NCBI GenBank assembly: GCA_024691265.1
Contig: JAILNT010000450.1
Location: 1-14,707 of the forward strand
DNA: 14,707 bases
Origin: Treponema sp.
GTDB lineage: Bacteria > Spirochaetota > Spirochaetia > Treponematales > Treponemataceae
Direction of reading: 5' to 3'
Every line of letters begins with the position of its first letter. Positions within the stretch are counted from its first letter, which is position 1. The notes below the pieces were generated by a model, which worked only from the letters and a program-made list of their open reading frames with translations, did not search any database and was not told the origin of the DNA. Positions 1 through 6,524 of the stretch are shown here, one piece after another. Made by a program: the position numbers and the translations under genes.

Positions 1-936
1 CAACTCTTAGGAATAAAAGACAGTTATGAATTACTAAAACCTTATTTAATCTTATCAGCAATAGATCTTTTTATATGTGTAATAGCCATAATTCAACAGG
101 CGTTTAGAATAAGAAAAAATACAATATGCATATTAGCATTTTCATTAATAGACTTTTCTTTCTTCGTAATACTGCAAACAATCATATATGTAACAAACAA
201 CTCAAACAAAAATAATTCTCATTTTGCAAATATTGGCTTTGTATCATTTATATTAATTCAGATTATTGTAATATCTATTTCCGCAAAAGAAACCATATTA
301 CAAGCTCAAAAAGCAACAAAACTTGAAGAAGCATTAACCCAAAGCAATATAAAAATAATGCTAAGCCAGATACAACCTCATTTTCTTTTCAATTCTCTTG
401 CAGCTATAAAACAACTTTGTAACACAGTACCTGAAAAAGCAGCCCTGGCAATAGATAATTTTGCAACTTTTTTAAGAGGAAACATAGATGCATTAGGAAG
501 TACAGCTCCCTTAGCTTTTAGTAAGGAACTTAATATAGTAAAATGTTATCTTAACCTTGAAAAAATGCGTTTTGAAGAAAGGCTAAACATAAAATATGAT
601 ATTCAGGAAACCGATTTTTTTATTCCCGCATTAACAGTACAACCACTTGTAGAAAACGCAGTTCGCTATGGAATAACAAAAAAAATAGATGGAGGAACTA
701 TATATATAGCAACATCAAAAACAAAAAATAATTATATTGTTACAATAACAGATGACGGTTTAGGCTTTAATATAAATCAGAAAAAGAATGATGGAAGAAG
801 TCATGTAGGAATAAAAAATGTAAGAAGCAGAATAAAAGCATTATGTGGAGGAAGTTTAGAAATATATAGCAGTCCAGGAATTGGAACTGTTGTATCGATT
901 ATTATACCGGATACAAAGAAAAATATAAAAAGATAA
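1..936 (+). CDS. Sensor histidine kinase, LytS/YehU-like (His_kinase family), 5' end missing
   Basis: The frame is open from base 1, so the gene begins left of the window; 311 residues are visible. Residues 14-35, 41-64 and 76-95 are three hydrophobic segments, probably the last helices of a multi-spanning membrane sensor. A short linker follows (about 96-118), then the phospho-acceptor motif QIQPHFLFNSL with His127. The N-box is LVENAVRYGI (Asn219) and the G-boxes are DDGLGFN and HVGIKNVRSRI. These belong to the His_kinase/HATPase_c arrangement of LytS/YehU-type kinases, which autophosphorylate on His and pass phosphate to a partner regulator. The N-box has Arg-Tyr where many relatives have Lys-His. 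The response regulator 15 bp downstream is the obvious partner. The signal sensed cannot be inferred because the N-terminal sensor region is absent. An internal ATG at 358 is not the start, since coding continues upstream through the membrane helices. Confidence 0.9.
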   Translation, partial: QLLGIKDSYELLKPYLILSAIDLFICVIAIIQQAFRIRKNTICILAFSLIDFSFFVILQTIIYVTNNSNKNNSHFANIGFVSFILIQIIVISISAKETILQAQKATKLEEALTQSNIKIMLSQIQPHFLFNSLAAIKQLCNTVPEKAALAIDNFATFLRGNIDALGSTAPLAFSKELNIVKCYLNLEKMRFEERLNIKYDIQETDFFIPALTVQPLVENAVRYGITKKIDGGTIYIATSKTKNNYIVTITDDGLGFNINQKKNDGRSHVGIKNVRSRIKALCGGSLEIYSSPGIGTVVSIIIPDTKKNIKR

Positions 937-951
937 GATAAGATAGATATT

Positions 952-1749
952 ATGGATATAATAGCCGTTGATGATGAAAGACTACCATTAGAAGGACTTG
1001 TACAAACAATAAAAAAAGTCTGCCATGGAAATAAAGTCACAGGTTTCAATAATCCTTTTGAAGCATTAGAGCATATAAAGAATCATAAAACTGATGTAGC
1101 ATTTCTTGACATTGAAATGTTTGGCATGAATGGTATTGAACTTGCAAAAAAATGCAAAGAAAACAATCCTAGCCTCAATATTATTTTTGTAACAGGATAT
1201 TCAGAATATGCCATTGATGCTTTTAATGTAAGAGCAAGTGGTTATCTTCTAAAACCCGCAACAGAAGAAGCTGTAAAAAACGAGCTTGAAAATCTTCGTA
1301 TTCCATACAAATGTAAAAAAAGAATTTATATACAGACATTTGGAAATTTTGAACTTTTTGTTGATAATAAACCTGTTTTATTTAGTAGAGGACAGGCAAA
1401 AGAACTATTAGCTTTTCTTGTAGATAGAAAAGGAAGTGGAGCCTCTACATCAGAAATAGCAAGTGTATTATGGGAAGACAAAGAATACACAAGGTCTGTA
1501 AAAAACCAGATACAACACATAATCGCTTATTTAATGGAAACCCTTAAAGCAGTAGATGCACAGGACATAATAATAAGGTCATGGAATAATATAGCAATAG
1601 ATAAAAGTAAATTTGACTGCGATTATTATGAATTTCTAAATGGAAATACAAAAGCTATAAATTCTTTTACAGGAGAATACATGAATAATTACACATGGGC
1701 AGAATTTACAACTGGATATCTTGAAAATAAAGCGAACGCAAATAAATAG
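952..1749 (+). CDS. Response regulator with SARP-type winged-helix output domain
   Basis: This 265-residue protein is the probable partner of the kinase 15 bp upstream. Residues 1-115 form a receiver domain: acidic pair Asp7-Asp8, phospho-acceptor Asp53 in AFLDIEM, Thr81 and Lys101 in YLLKPA. Residues about 125-225 resemble the DNA-binding winged helix of SARP/OmpR-like activators (TFGNFELFVDNKPV, then KELLAFLVDRKG, SEIASVLWED and DYYEFLNG). The long bacterial transcriptional activation region of full-length SARPs is missing; the protein ends about 40 residues after the winged helix. It probably binds DNA in the cytoplasm when phosphorylated. The start has only a weak purine stretch upstream, so translation may be coupled to the kinase gene. 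Target genes are unknown. LytS-type kinases more often pair with LytTR-output regulators, so the output domain here is notable. Domain assignment is by eye from family patterns. Confidence 0.85.
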   Translation: MDIIAVDDERLPLEGLVQTIKKVCHGNKVTGFNNPFEALEHIKNHKTDVAFLDIEMFGMNGIELAKKCKENNPSLNIIFVTGYSEYAIDAFNVRASGYLLKPATEEAVKNELENLRIPYKCKKRIYIQTFGNFELFVDNKPVLFSRGQAKELLAFLVDRKGSGASTSEIASVLWEDKEYTRSVKNQIQHIIAYLMETLKAVDAQDIIIRSWNNIAIDKSKFDCDYYEFLNGNTKAINSFTGEYMNNYTWAEFTTGYLENKANANK

Positions 1750-1779
1750 CTTATATAGCTAAAAAACGTATATTTAGGA

Positions 1780-1785
1780 TATACT
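1780..1785 (+). promoter_or_regulatory. -10-like hexamer TATACT, 6 nt before the ATG at 1792
   Basis: TATACT matches the sigma-70 -10 consensus at five of six positions. It is followed by AAAAGT and then the ATG, with no Shine-Dalgarno. Transcription from this element would start at or next to the start codon, giving a leaderless mRNA. No convincing -35 box is seen at 16-18 bp upstream. The same geometry recurs at 7700 and 10915. Confidence 0.45.
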
Positions 1786-1791
1786 AAAAGT

Positions 1792-2580
1792 ATGAAAATC
1801 ATTCCTGACTACACAGTCATATATTCAGATGACGACATTGTCGTATTAAACAAACGTTCTGGTCTTCTAATCGCAAGCGATAGATATGACATGGACGCAC
1901 CAAGACTCGATTTAAGTGCACAAAAAGAGTTTGGTAAATTATTTGCAGTACACCGCATAGACAAAGACACAAGCGGAATTGTAATTTATGCTCGAAATGA
2001 AGAAGCTCACAGAAATCTTTCAATGCAATTTGAAAATAGAGAAGTACAAAAAACTTATCATGCATTCGTACATGGAAGAGCATTGTGGGACTATACAGAA
2101 GTAAACTCAAAGCTTCTTATCGACGGAGATTCAAGACACCGTACAGTAGTAAATGCAAAATATGGAAAATCAGCATTAACTAATTTCCATAATATTGGTT
2201 CTTGCGGACCTTACAGCTGGATTGAAGCAAAACCTCATACAGGAAGAACTCACCAGATTAGAGTTCATCTGCAAAGTCTTGGTTTAAGCATTGTATGTGA
2301 TATGCTTTATAGTGGAAATCAAAAAGCAGTATACCTAAGTGAAATAAAAAGAGCATGGAATGGAGAAGAAGATAAAGAGAGACCTCTTTTATCACGTCTT
2401 GGACTTCATGCTTATCAACTTTGTATAACGCACCCAAAAACAGGCAAAAAAATGACTTTTACAGCTCCTTATCATAAGGATATGGACGCATTAAGGAAGC
2501 AACTTGCCAAAATTTTTGGTATAGACCCTCTTTCTTCTACAAATGGAAAATATCCTCCTCTTGTACAGGAAGAAAACTAA
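1792..2580 (+). CDS. RluA-family RNA pseudouridine synthase
   Basis: The 262-residue protein carries the RluA-family catalytic motif HRIDKDTSG, with Asp57 as the nucleophile that attacks the uridine base. Downstream is the conserved GRTHQIRVHLQSLG segment, with Ile/Arg residues that line the active site. It isomerises specific uridines in rRNA or tRNA to pseudouridine in the cytoplasm. There is no N-terminal S4 domain, and the length matches the short RluA/TruC/YqcB-like members, so the target (23S rRNA or tRNA) cannot be told from sequence alone. A family-typical start, MKIIPDYTVIYSDDDIVVLN, places the ATG at 1792, directly after a -10-like box and without a ribosome site. The omptin-like gene begins 11 bp after the stop and may share the transcript. 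The family assignment is secure; the substrate is not. Confidence 0.92.
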   Translation: MKIIPDYTVIYSDDDIVVLNKRSGLLIASDRYDMDAPRLDLSAQKEFGKLFAVHRIDKDTSGIVIYARNEEAHRNLSMQFENREVQKTYHAFVHGRALWDYTEVNSKLLIDGDSRHRTVVNAKYGKSALTNFHNIGSCGPYSWIEAKPHTGRTHQIRVHLQSLGLSIVCDMLYSGNQKAVYLSEIKRAWNGEEDKERPLLSRLGLHAYQLCITHPKTGKKMTFTAPYHKDMDALRKQLAKIFGIDPLSSTNGKYPPLVQEEN

Positions 2581-2591
2581 AAGGACAAGCT

Positions 2592-3593
2592 ATGACAAAC
2601 TCATTCAAGAAAGTTTTATCAGTTTTTATATTCAGTTTCGTACTAAGCTCTTTAGCACTAGCAGAAAGTTTAGAAGACGAAAAAAATTGGATTTTTACAG
2701 TAGAACCTTTTTTTGGTATTACTTATGGACAAATGGGGGAACACCTTTATTCAAAAGATTCAAGCGGAGAATATAAACAGGTAAGCTATCTTGAATGGGA
2801 AGAAAAACCTTTATTCCTCCTAGGAGCAAATCTAGGTATAAAATATAAAAGATTTTCAATAAATCCTTCTGTTTCTTTCGCAATTCCTGCAAGCTGCGGA
2901 AATATGTATGACAGTGATTGGATTGAACTTACAGACTTAAAAACAAATTATTCAATAAGCGAAAATACAGTTTATTCCTATCTAAAATTAAACTTGCAAT
3001 TTGCATTTGAATTTAAACCTTTAGAAACTTTTTCTGTAATCCCTATTACTGAAATACAATACAGCTATGCAAGTTTTAATGCAGCAAACGGCTATGGCTG
3101 GTATGGAGATTACCAGCATTCATCAACAGGAACAAATGTATCATATTCAAGCCCTTATGCAAAATACTATGAAGAAGGCTCGTTATGCGAATTAGATTAT
3201 AAAAGGTATGAAATAGCCGCTTTTGCTGGATTTACACTAAAATTCACACCTTTAGAAAAATGGATATTTACAGTTTCAGCCGAAGCTTCACCAATAGCCT
3301 ACACAATGGCTTTTGACACTCATTATCAAAATGCTGCTAAAACTGCTTCAAACGATTATTTAGATATAATACTAAGCTATTTTGCAGAATATAAACTTTC
3401 CACAAGTGCCTATTTTATATTAACAAAACATAGTTCATTAGGAGTAAATGTCTCAGGCTACATTTCAAAAGAAACACAAGGTTATACATATAAAAAGTCT
3501 TCTTCTGAAAAATATGCAAAAATCTCAAATCAATTAGGAGGAACTTCTGAAAAGAATATCCAACTAGCTATAAGCTACAAATTTATTTTCTAA
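2592..3593 (+). CDS. Omptin-family outer-membrane protease (predicted)
   Basis: Residues 1-24 form a signal peptide (Lys6-Lys7, a hydrophobic core, cleavage predicted after ALA24). The mature part has alternating aromatic/hydrophobic strands and ends in an aromatic residue (SYKFIF), typical of outer-membrane beta-barrels. Compared from memory with E. coli OmpT, the landmarks align in order: GEHLY (OmpT KERVY), VSYLEW (VSQLDW), GNMYDSDW (GNMVDQDW), YKRYEIAAFAGF (YKQRFKMPYIGL) and FDTHY (DEHY). This keeps the catalytic pairs Asp107/Asp109 and Asp242/His244, spaced 135 residues versus 127 in OmpT. Glu50 corresponds to OmpT Glu27. The residue matching OmpT Asp208 is Ala240, so cleavage preference may differ. 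Length, 333 residues, fits the family. Omptins cleave proteins and peptides at the cell surface. AAAGGA, 7 nt before the ATG, is a good ribosome site. The alternative reading is an inactive barrel of unknown role, which the four kept residues argue against. Confidence 0.75.
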   Translation: MTNSFKKVLSVFIFSFVLSSLALAESLEDEKNWIFTVEPFFGITYGQMGEHLYSKDSSGEYKQVSYLEWEEKPLFLLGANLGIKYKRFSINPSVSFAIPASCGNMYDSDWIELTDLKTNYSISENTVYSYLKLNLQFAFEFKPLETFSVIPITEIQYSYASFNAANGYGWYGDYQHSSTGTNVSYSSPYAKYYEEGSLCELDYKRYEIAAFAGFTLKFTPLEKWIFTVSAEASPIAYTMAFDTHYQNAAKTASNDYLDIILSYFAEYKLSTSAYFILTKHSSLGVNVSGYISKETQGYTYKKSSSEKYAKISNQLGGTSEKNIQLAISYKFIF

Positions 3594-3597
3594 CCTT

Positions 3598-4158
3598 CTA
3601 TATTTTGCTATAATTTTTTGCCTCATAAACAGGAGTATTTTGCAAAGCTTCAATAAGATAGCCTTTTTCTTTAAGAGCTTCTTCTATTTCGTCTAAAATT
3701 CCTTCAGAACGAGCTTCTACTGTATGATAATGATAACCATGAGTTATATTTTTCAAAGGAGAAGACACACCGCTTTTTAAGTCTTTTATAAAATTCATAA
3801 CATCACGTTTAGAACTTATATTTAAAGGAGCACTTATAGTCCCGTATACTTTATGTTCTACATAAACATTAACAACTGTACCGCCTAAATCAGTAATGCA
3901 GGTAAGTTCATCTTCTGTTTGTTCATCAGTATGTTTAACCTTGAAAACTCTTCTTGTATTACTTATTCCCATTATCACATAACCGGAATTTGTAGCAAGA
4001 AGTTCTGGATGACTTGTCCTAAGTAAAGCAATATCAGTTACTATAACCTGACGGCTTACAGCAAAAAGTTCTGCCAACTGAGTTCCGGAAATGGGAGATT
4101 TAGCATTTTGCAATGTTTCAAGTATTTTATTTCGTCTTTCATCTCCGCGAAGCTTCAT
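3598..4158 (-). CDS. niaR: NiaR-family niacin-responsive transcriptional repressor
   Basis: The 186-residue protein has an N-terminal helix-turn-helix of the HTH_11 type (residues about 8-60, SGTQLAELFAVSRQVIVTDI) and a C-terminal 3H domain. His76, Glu84, His143 and His145 have exactly the spacing of the metal ligands I recall for Thermotoga maritima TM1602 (His79, Glu87, His146, His148). His102 and His140 are further 3H-type histidines. Known NiaR proteins bind nicotinic acid and repress NAD synthesis or niacin transport genes. The location directly downstream of nadA-nadB-nadC supports that role. AAGGAG, 8 nt upstream of the ATG, is a strong ribosome site. A predicted promoter and a long hairpin lie in the 114-bp gap after nadC, so it may be expressed both with the operon and alone. 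Its stop lies 4 bp from the stop of the convergent omptin gene. Confidence 0.88.
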   Translation of the reverse strand: MKLRGDERRNKILETLQNAKSPISGTQLAELFAVSRQVIVTDIALLRTSHPELLATNSGYVIMGISNTRRVFKVKHTDEQTEDELTCITDLGGTVVNVYVEHKVYGTISAPLNISSKRDVMNFIKDLKSGVSSPLKNITHGYHYHTVEARSEGILDEIEEALKEKGYLIEALQNTPVYEAKNYSKI

Positions 4159-4174
4159 GCTTTTTTCTCCTTAA

Positions 4175-4221
4175 TTTTTTAAGCCTGTATCAGAAATCAA
4201 TTCTTCAATAGGCTTAAAAAA
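4175..4221 (-). promoter_or_regulatory. Long hairpin in the niaR leader
   Basis: TTTTTTAAGCCT at 4175-4186 is the perfect inverse of AGGCTTAAAAAA at 4210-4221, giving a 12-bp stem with a 23-nt loop. In the leftward niaR transcript the 3' side of the stem is followed by AAUUAAGGAG, so the hairpin ends just before the ribosome site. Neither strand has a U-tract immediately 3' of the stem, so it does not look like an intrinsic terminator. It could affect niaR translation or mRNA stability; function is inferred only. Confidence 0.5.
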
Positions 4222-4232
4222 AATCACAGACA

Positions 4233-4261
4233 ATTATACATATTTACACTATTAAAGTCAT
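4233..4261 (-). promoter_or_regulatory. Predicted niaR promoter
   Basis: On the minus strand ATGACT (4256-4261) and TATAAT (4233-4238) are separated by 17 bp. The -10 is a perfect consensus match and the -35 matches four of six. It lies between the nadC stop and the niaR start, so niaR could be transcribed independently of the nad genes. Any NiaR operator here would overlap the promoter, but I cannot identify one with confidence. Confidence 0.5.
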
Positions 4262-4272
4262 TGCTTTCACAA

Positions 4273-5127
4273 TTAGTCCAACGGATGAAGATTTTTAAGA
4301 GACAAATCCAAAATAGGACTAGAATGAGTTAATGCTCCACTAGAAATATAATCAACACCCAAATCAACAAGGCGAGCAATATTTTCTTTAGTTACATTTC
4401 CAGAAACTTCAACCTCAGCTTTTCCTGCAATAATCTCCATAGCTTTTTTCATATCTTCATGAGACATATTATCAAGCATAATTATATCAGCTTTAGCTTC
4501 CAAAGCTTCTTTTACCATATCAAGATTTTCAACTTCAATCTCAATTTTACGAACAAAAGGAGCATATTCTTTTGCCATTTTTATAGCTTTTGCAACTCCT
4601 CCAGCCGCACCAATATGATTATCTTTTAGTAAAACACCGTCAGAAAGATTATAGCGATGATTATAACCGCCACCTACACGAACAGCATATTTTTCAAAAA
4701 TACGATTATTTGGAGTAGTCTTTCTTGTATCTAATAATTTTGTTTTAGAAGAAGAAAGCAAACTGACAACATTATTAGTATAAGTTGCAATACCACTCAT
4801 TCTCTGAAGATAATTCAAAGCTGTTCGTTCACCAGAAAGAAGAACTCTTATATCGCCTGTTACTTCTCCTATTTTTTCACCTTTAAAAACCTTATCTCCG
4901 TCTTTCTTAGTAAAAGAAATTTTAGTATTATCATCAAGTAAAGTGAAAACACGGGCAAAAACTTCAAGCCCCGCAATAACACCATCTTGTTTAACAATAA
5001 GGTCTACTTGCCCCTGCTTTGATTCTCTCATAACAGCATTAGTAGAAACATCTTCACTAGAAATATCTTCTTTAAGCGCTTGCAGAATCAAATTGTCTGC
5101 ATTCAGTTCCATTGTTATTCTGTTCAT
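4273..5127 (-). CDS. nadC: Quinolinate phosphoribosyltransferase (nicotinate-nucleotide pyrophosphorylase, decarboxylating)
   Basis: The 284-residue protein converts quinolinate and PRPP to nicotinate mononucleotide, CO2 and pyrophosphate, the third step of de novo NAD synthesis. Family motifs are present in order: ERTALNYLQRMSGIAT, LLDTRKTTPNNRIFEKYAVR, GGGYNHRYNLSDGVLLKDNH, EVEV/DIIMLDNMS, EVSGNVT and DYISSGALTHS. The Arg, His and Lys residues within these motifs are those that bind the two carboxylates and PRPP. Length is normal. The 5' end overlaps the end of nadB by 56 bp (or 41 bp if translation starts at the ATG for residue 6). AGAGG lies 13 nt before the first ATG, a long spacing, and nothing better precedes the second, so the start is somewhat uncertain. 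Overlap suggests translational coupling with nadB. Confidence 0.95.
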   Translation of the reverse strand: MNRITMELNADNLILQALKEDISSEDVSTNAVMRESKQGQVDLIVKQDGVIAGLEVFARVFTLLDDNTKISFTKKDGDKVFKGEKIGEVTGDIRVLLSGERTALNYLQRMSGIATYTNNVVSLLSSSKTKLLDTRKTTPNNRIFEKYAVRVGGGYNHRYNLSDGVLLKDNHIGAAGGVAKAIKMAKEYAPFVRKIEIEVENLDMVKEALEAKADIIMLDNMSHEDMKKAMEIIAGKAEVEVSGNVTKENIARLVDLGVDYISSGALTHSSPILDLSLKNLHPLD

Positions 5128-6490
5128 GATATGCTTTTATCCTCTTTATTTCATTAATTACAGCTGTTTTATAAGCAGCAAAAATTTTACCAGTATCCTT
5201 ATATTCTTTTATATTTTTTTCCAAATCTTTTTCAAATGAACTTTCCGCGGAATTTTCATTCAACTTATAATTCATATTCACAATGTCATTAGCAGCTCTT
5301 GATGCAAAAACGAGACTTTCCAAAAGAGAATTACTTGCAAGACGATTTTTTCCATGCACTCCATTGCAAGAAGTTTCTCCCACAGCATATAAAGCTTTCA
5401 AGCTTGTCATACTATTACTATCAACATCTACACCACCCATAAAATAATGCTGGGCTGGAACAACGGGAATAGGCTCTTTAGTACAGTCATATCCTTCTTC
5501 AAGGCATTTTTCATATATATGCTTAAAATGACTCTTTATCTCTTTTTTATCAATATTTTCCATAGAAAGCCATACATGCTCGCTTTCATCTTTTCTCATC
5601 TGTTCAAAAATTGCATTAGCAACAACATCTCTAGGAAGTAATTCATTTACAAAACGCTTTTTATTCTTATCTAAAAGAATACCGCCTTCTCCCCTAACAG
5701 ATTCAGAGATAAGGAAAGACCTTTCCTTTTTGTCTTTTTGTTTAGTCCAAAGGGTTGTTGGATGAATTTGAACATAATCAGGATTTTTAAGAGGAATATT
5801 GTGTTTTAAAGCAATCCCCAATGCATCTCCTGTAAGATGAGGGAAATTAGTAGAATGCTCATAAAGCCCCCCAATACCCCCACATGCCCAAACAACACAA
5901 GAAGCTTCAAGAAAAACTAAACTATTTCCATCTAAACTTTTTTCAAAAGCATAAGAAGAAAGAGGAGATGAAGGAGGACAAACAGCAATAACACCATTAC
6001 AAGAATTTTTTTCTTTAGTAATGTCTATCATTGTAGTATCTTCATAGATAGTTACATTAGGAAGTTTTTTTACAGCTTCAAGCAAATGCGAAGTAATTTC
6101 TTTTCCGGTTATATCTTCATGAAATAAAATACGGGCTGTAGAGTGAGCACCTTCCCTTGTAAACTTAAAAGAACCATCACTTTCTCTTTCAAATCTTGTT
6201 CCATAATGAACAAGATCTTCTATTACCTTTTGAGAAGAATTTATCATTATGTCAACAGATTCTGCCTTATTTTCATAATGACCTGCTCGCATAGTATCTT
6301 CATAAAACGACTTATAATCAGCTTTATTCTTTAGCATGCAAATTCCGCCTTGTGCAAGGTATGAATCGCATTCTTCAACTTTAGCCTTTGTTATAATCGT
6401 AATCTTTTTTGAAGCAGGCAATTTCAAAGCACAATAAAGACCTGCAACACCACAACCTACAATAACAACATCACTCTTTAGCTTATTCAT
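5072..6490 (-). CDS. nadB: L-aspartate oxidase
   Basis: The 472-residue flavoprotein oxidises L-aspartate to iminoaspartate, the substrate of NadA. The N-terminus has a Rossmann FAD-binding motif (VVIVGCGVAGLYCALKL). Further family signatures are SYLAQGGI, REGAHSTARILFHEDITGK, GGIGGLYEHSTNFPHLTGD, QIHPT, ESVRGEGGILLD, PRDVVANAI, HYFMGGVDVD and the C-terminal GETSCNGVHGKNRLASNSLL segment. His and Arg residues of these motifs form the dicarboxylate site in the succinate dehydrogenase/aspartate oxidase family. It is shorter at the C-terminus than E. coli NadB (about 540). The frame is open to a TTG at 6508, but AGGGAGG (6496-6502) lies inside that extension, 5 nt before the ATG at 6490, so 6490 is chosen. 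The gap from the nadA stop is 34 bp. The 3' end overlaps nadC. Confidence 0.95.
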   Translation of the reverse strand: MNKLKSDVVIVGCGVAGLYCALKLPASKKITIITKAKVEECDSYLAQGGICMLKNKADYKSFYEDTMRAGHYENKAESVDIMINSSQKVIEDLVHYGTRFERESDGSFKFTREGAHSTARILFHEDITGKEITSHLLEAVKKLPNVTIYEDTTMIDITKEKNSCNGVIAVCPPSSPLSSYAFEKSLDGNSLVFLEASCVVWACGGIGGLYEHSTNFPHLTGDALGIALKHNIPLKNPDYVQIHPTTLWTKQKDKKERSFLISESVRGEGGILLDKNKKRFVNELLPRDVVANAIFEQMRKDESEHVWLSMENIDKKEIKSHFKHIYEKCLEEGYDCTKEPIPVVPAQHYFMGGVDVDSNSMTSLKALYAVGETSCNGVHGKNRLASNSLLESLVFASRAANDIVNMNYKLNENSAESSFEKDLEKNIKEYKDTGKIFAAYKTAVINEIKRIKAYHEQNNNGTECRQFDSASA

Positions 6491-6495
6491 ACAAT

Positions 6496-6502
6496 CCTCC
6501 CT
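6496..6502 (-). promoter_or_regulatory. Ribosome binding site deciding the nadB start
   Basis: AGGGAGG on the minus strand sits 5 nt upstream of the ATG at 6490. It would be inside the coding sequence if the upstream TTG (6508) were used, so it argues for the ATG. Confidence 0.75.
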
Positions 6503-6524
6503 GTACAAGCATCAAGCTAAAACT

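Noticed and set aside
358..936. Histidine kinase starting at the ATG at 358
   Set aside because: The frame is open upstream to base 1 and encodes membrane helices and a linker. This ATG is internal, three codons before the QIQPH phospho-acceptor motif.
6491..6508. Extended nadB start at TTG 6508
   Set aside because: The extension contains the ribosome site AGGGAGG and adds residues not expected before the FAD-binding motif. The ATG at 6490 is better.
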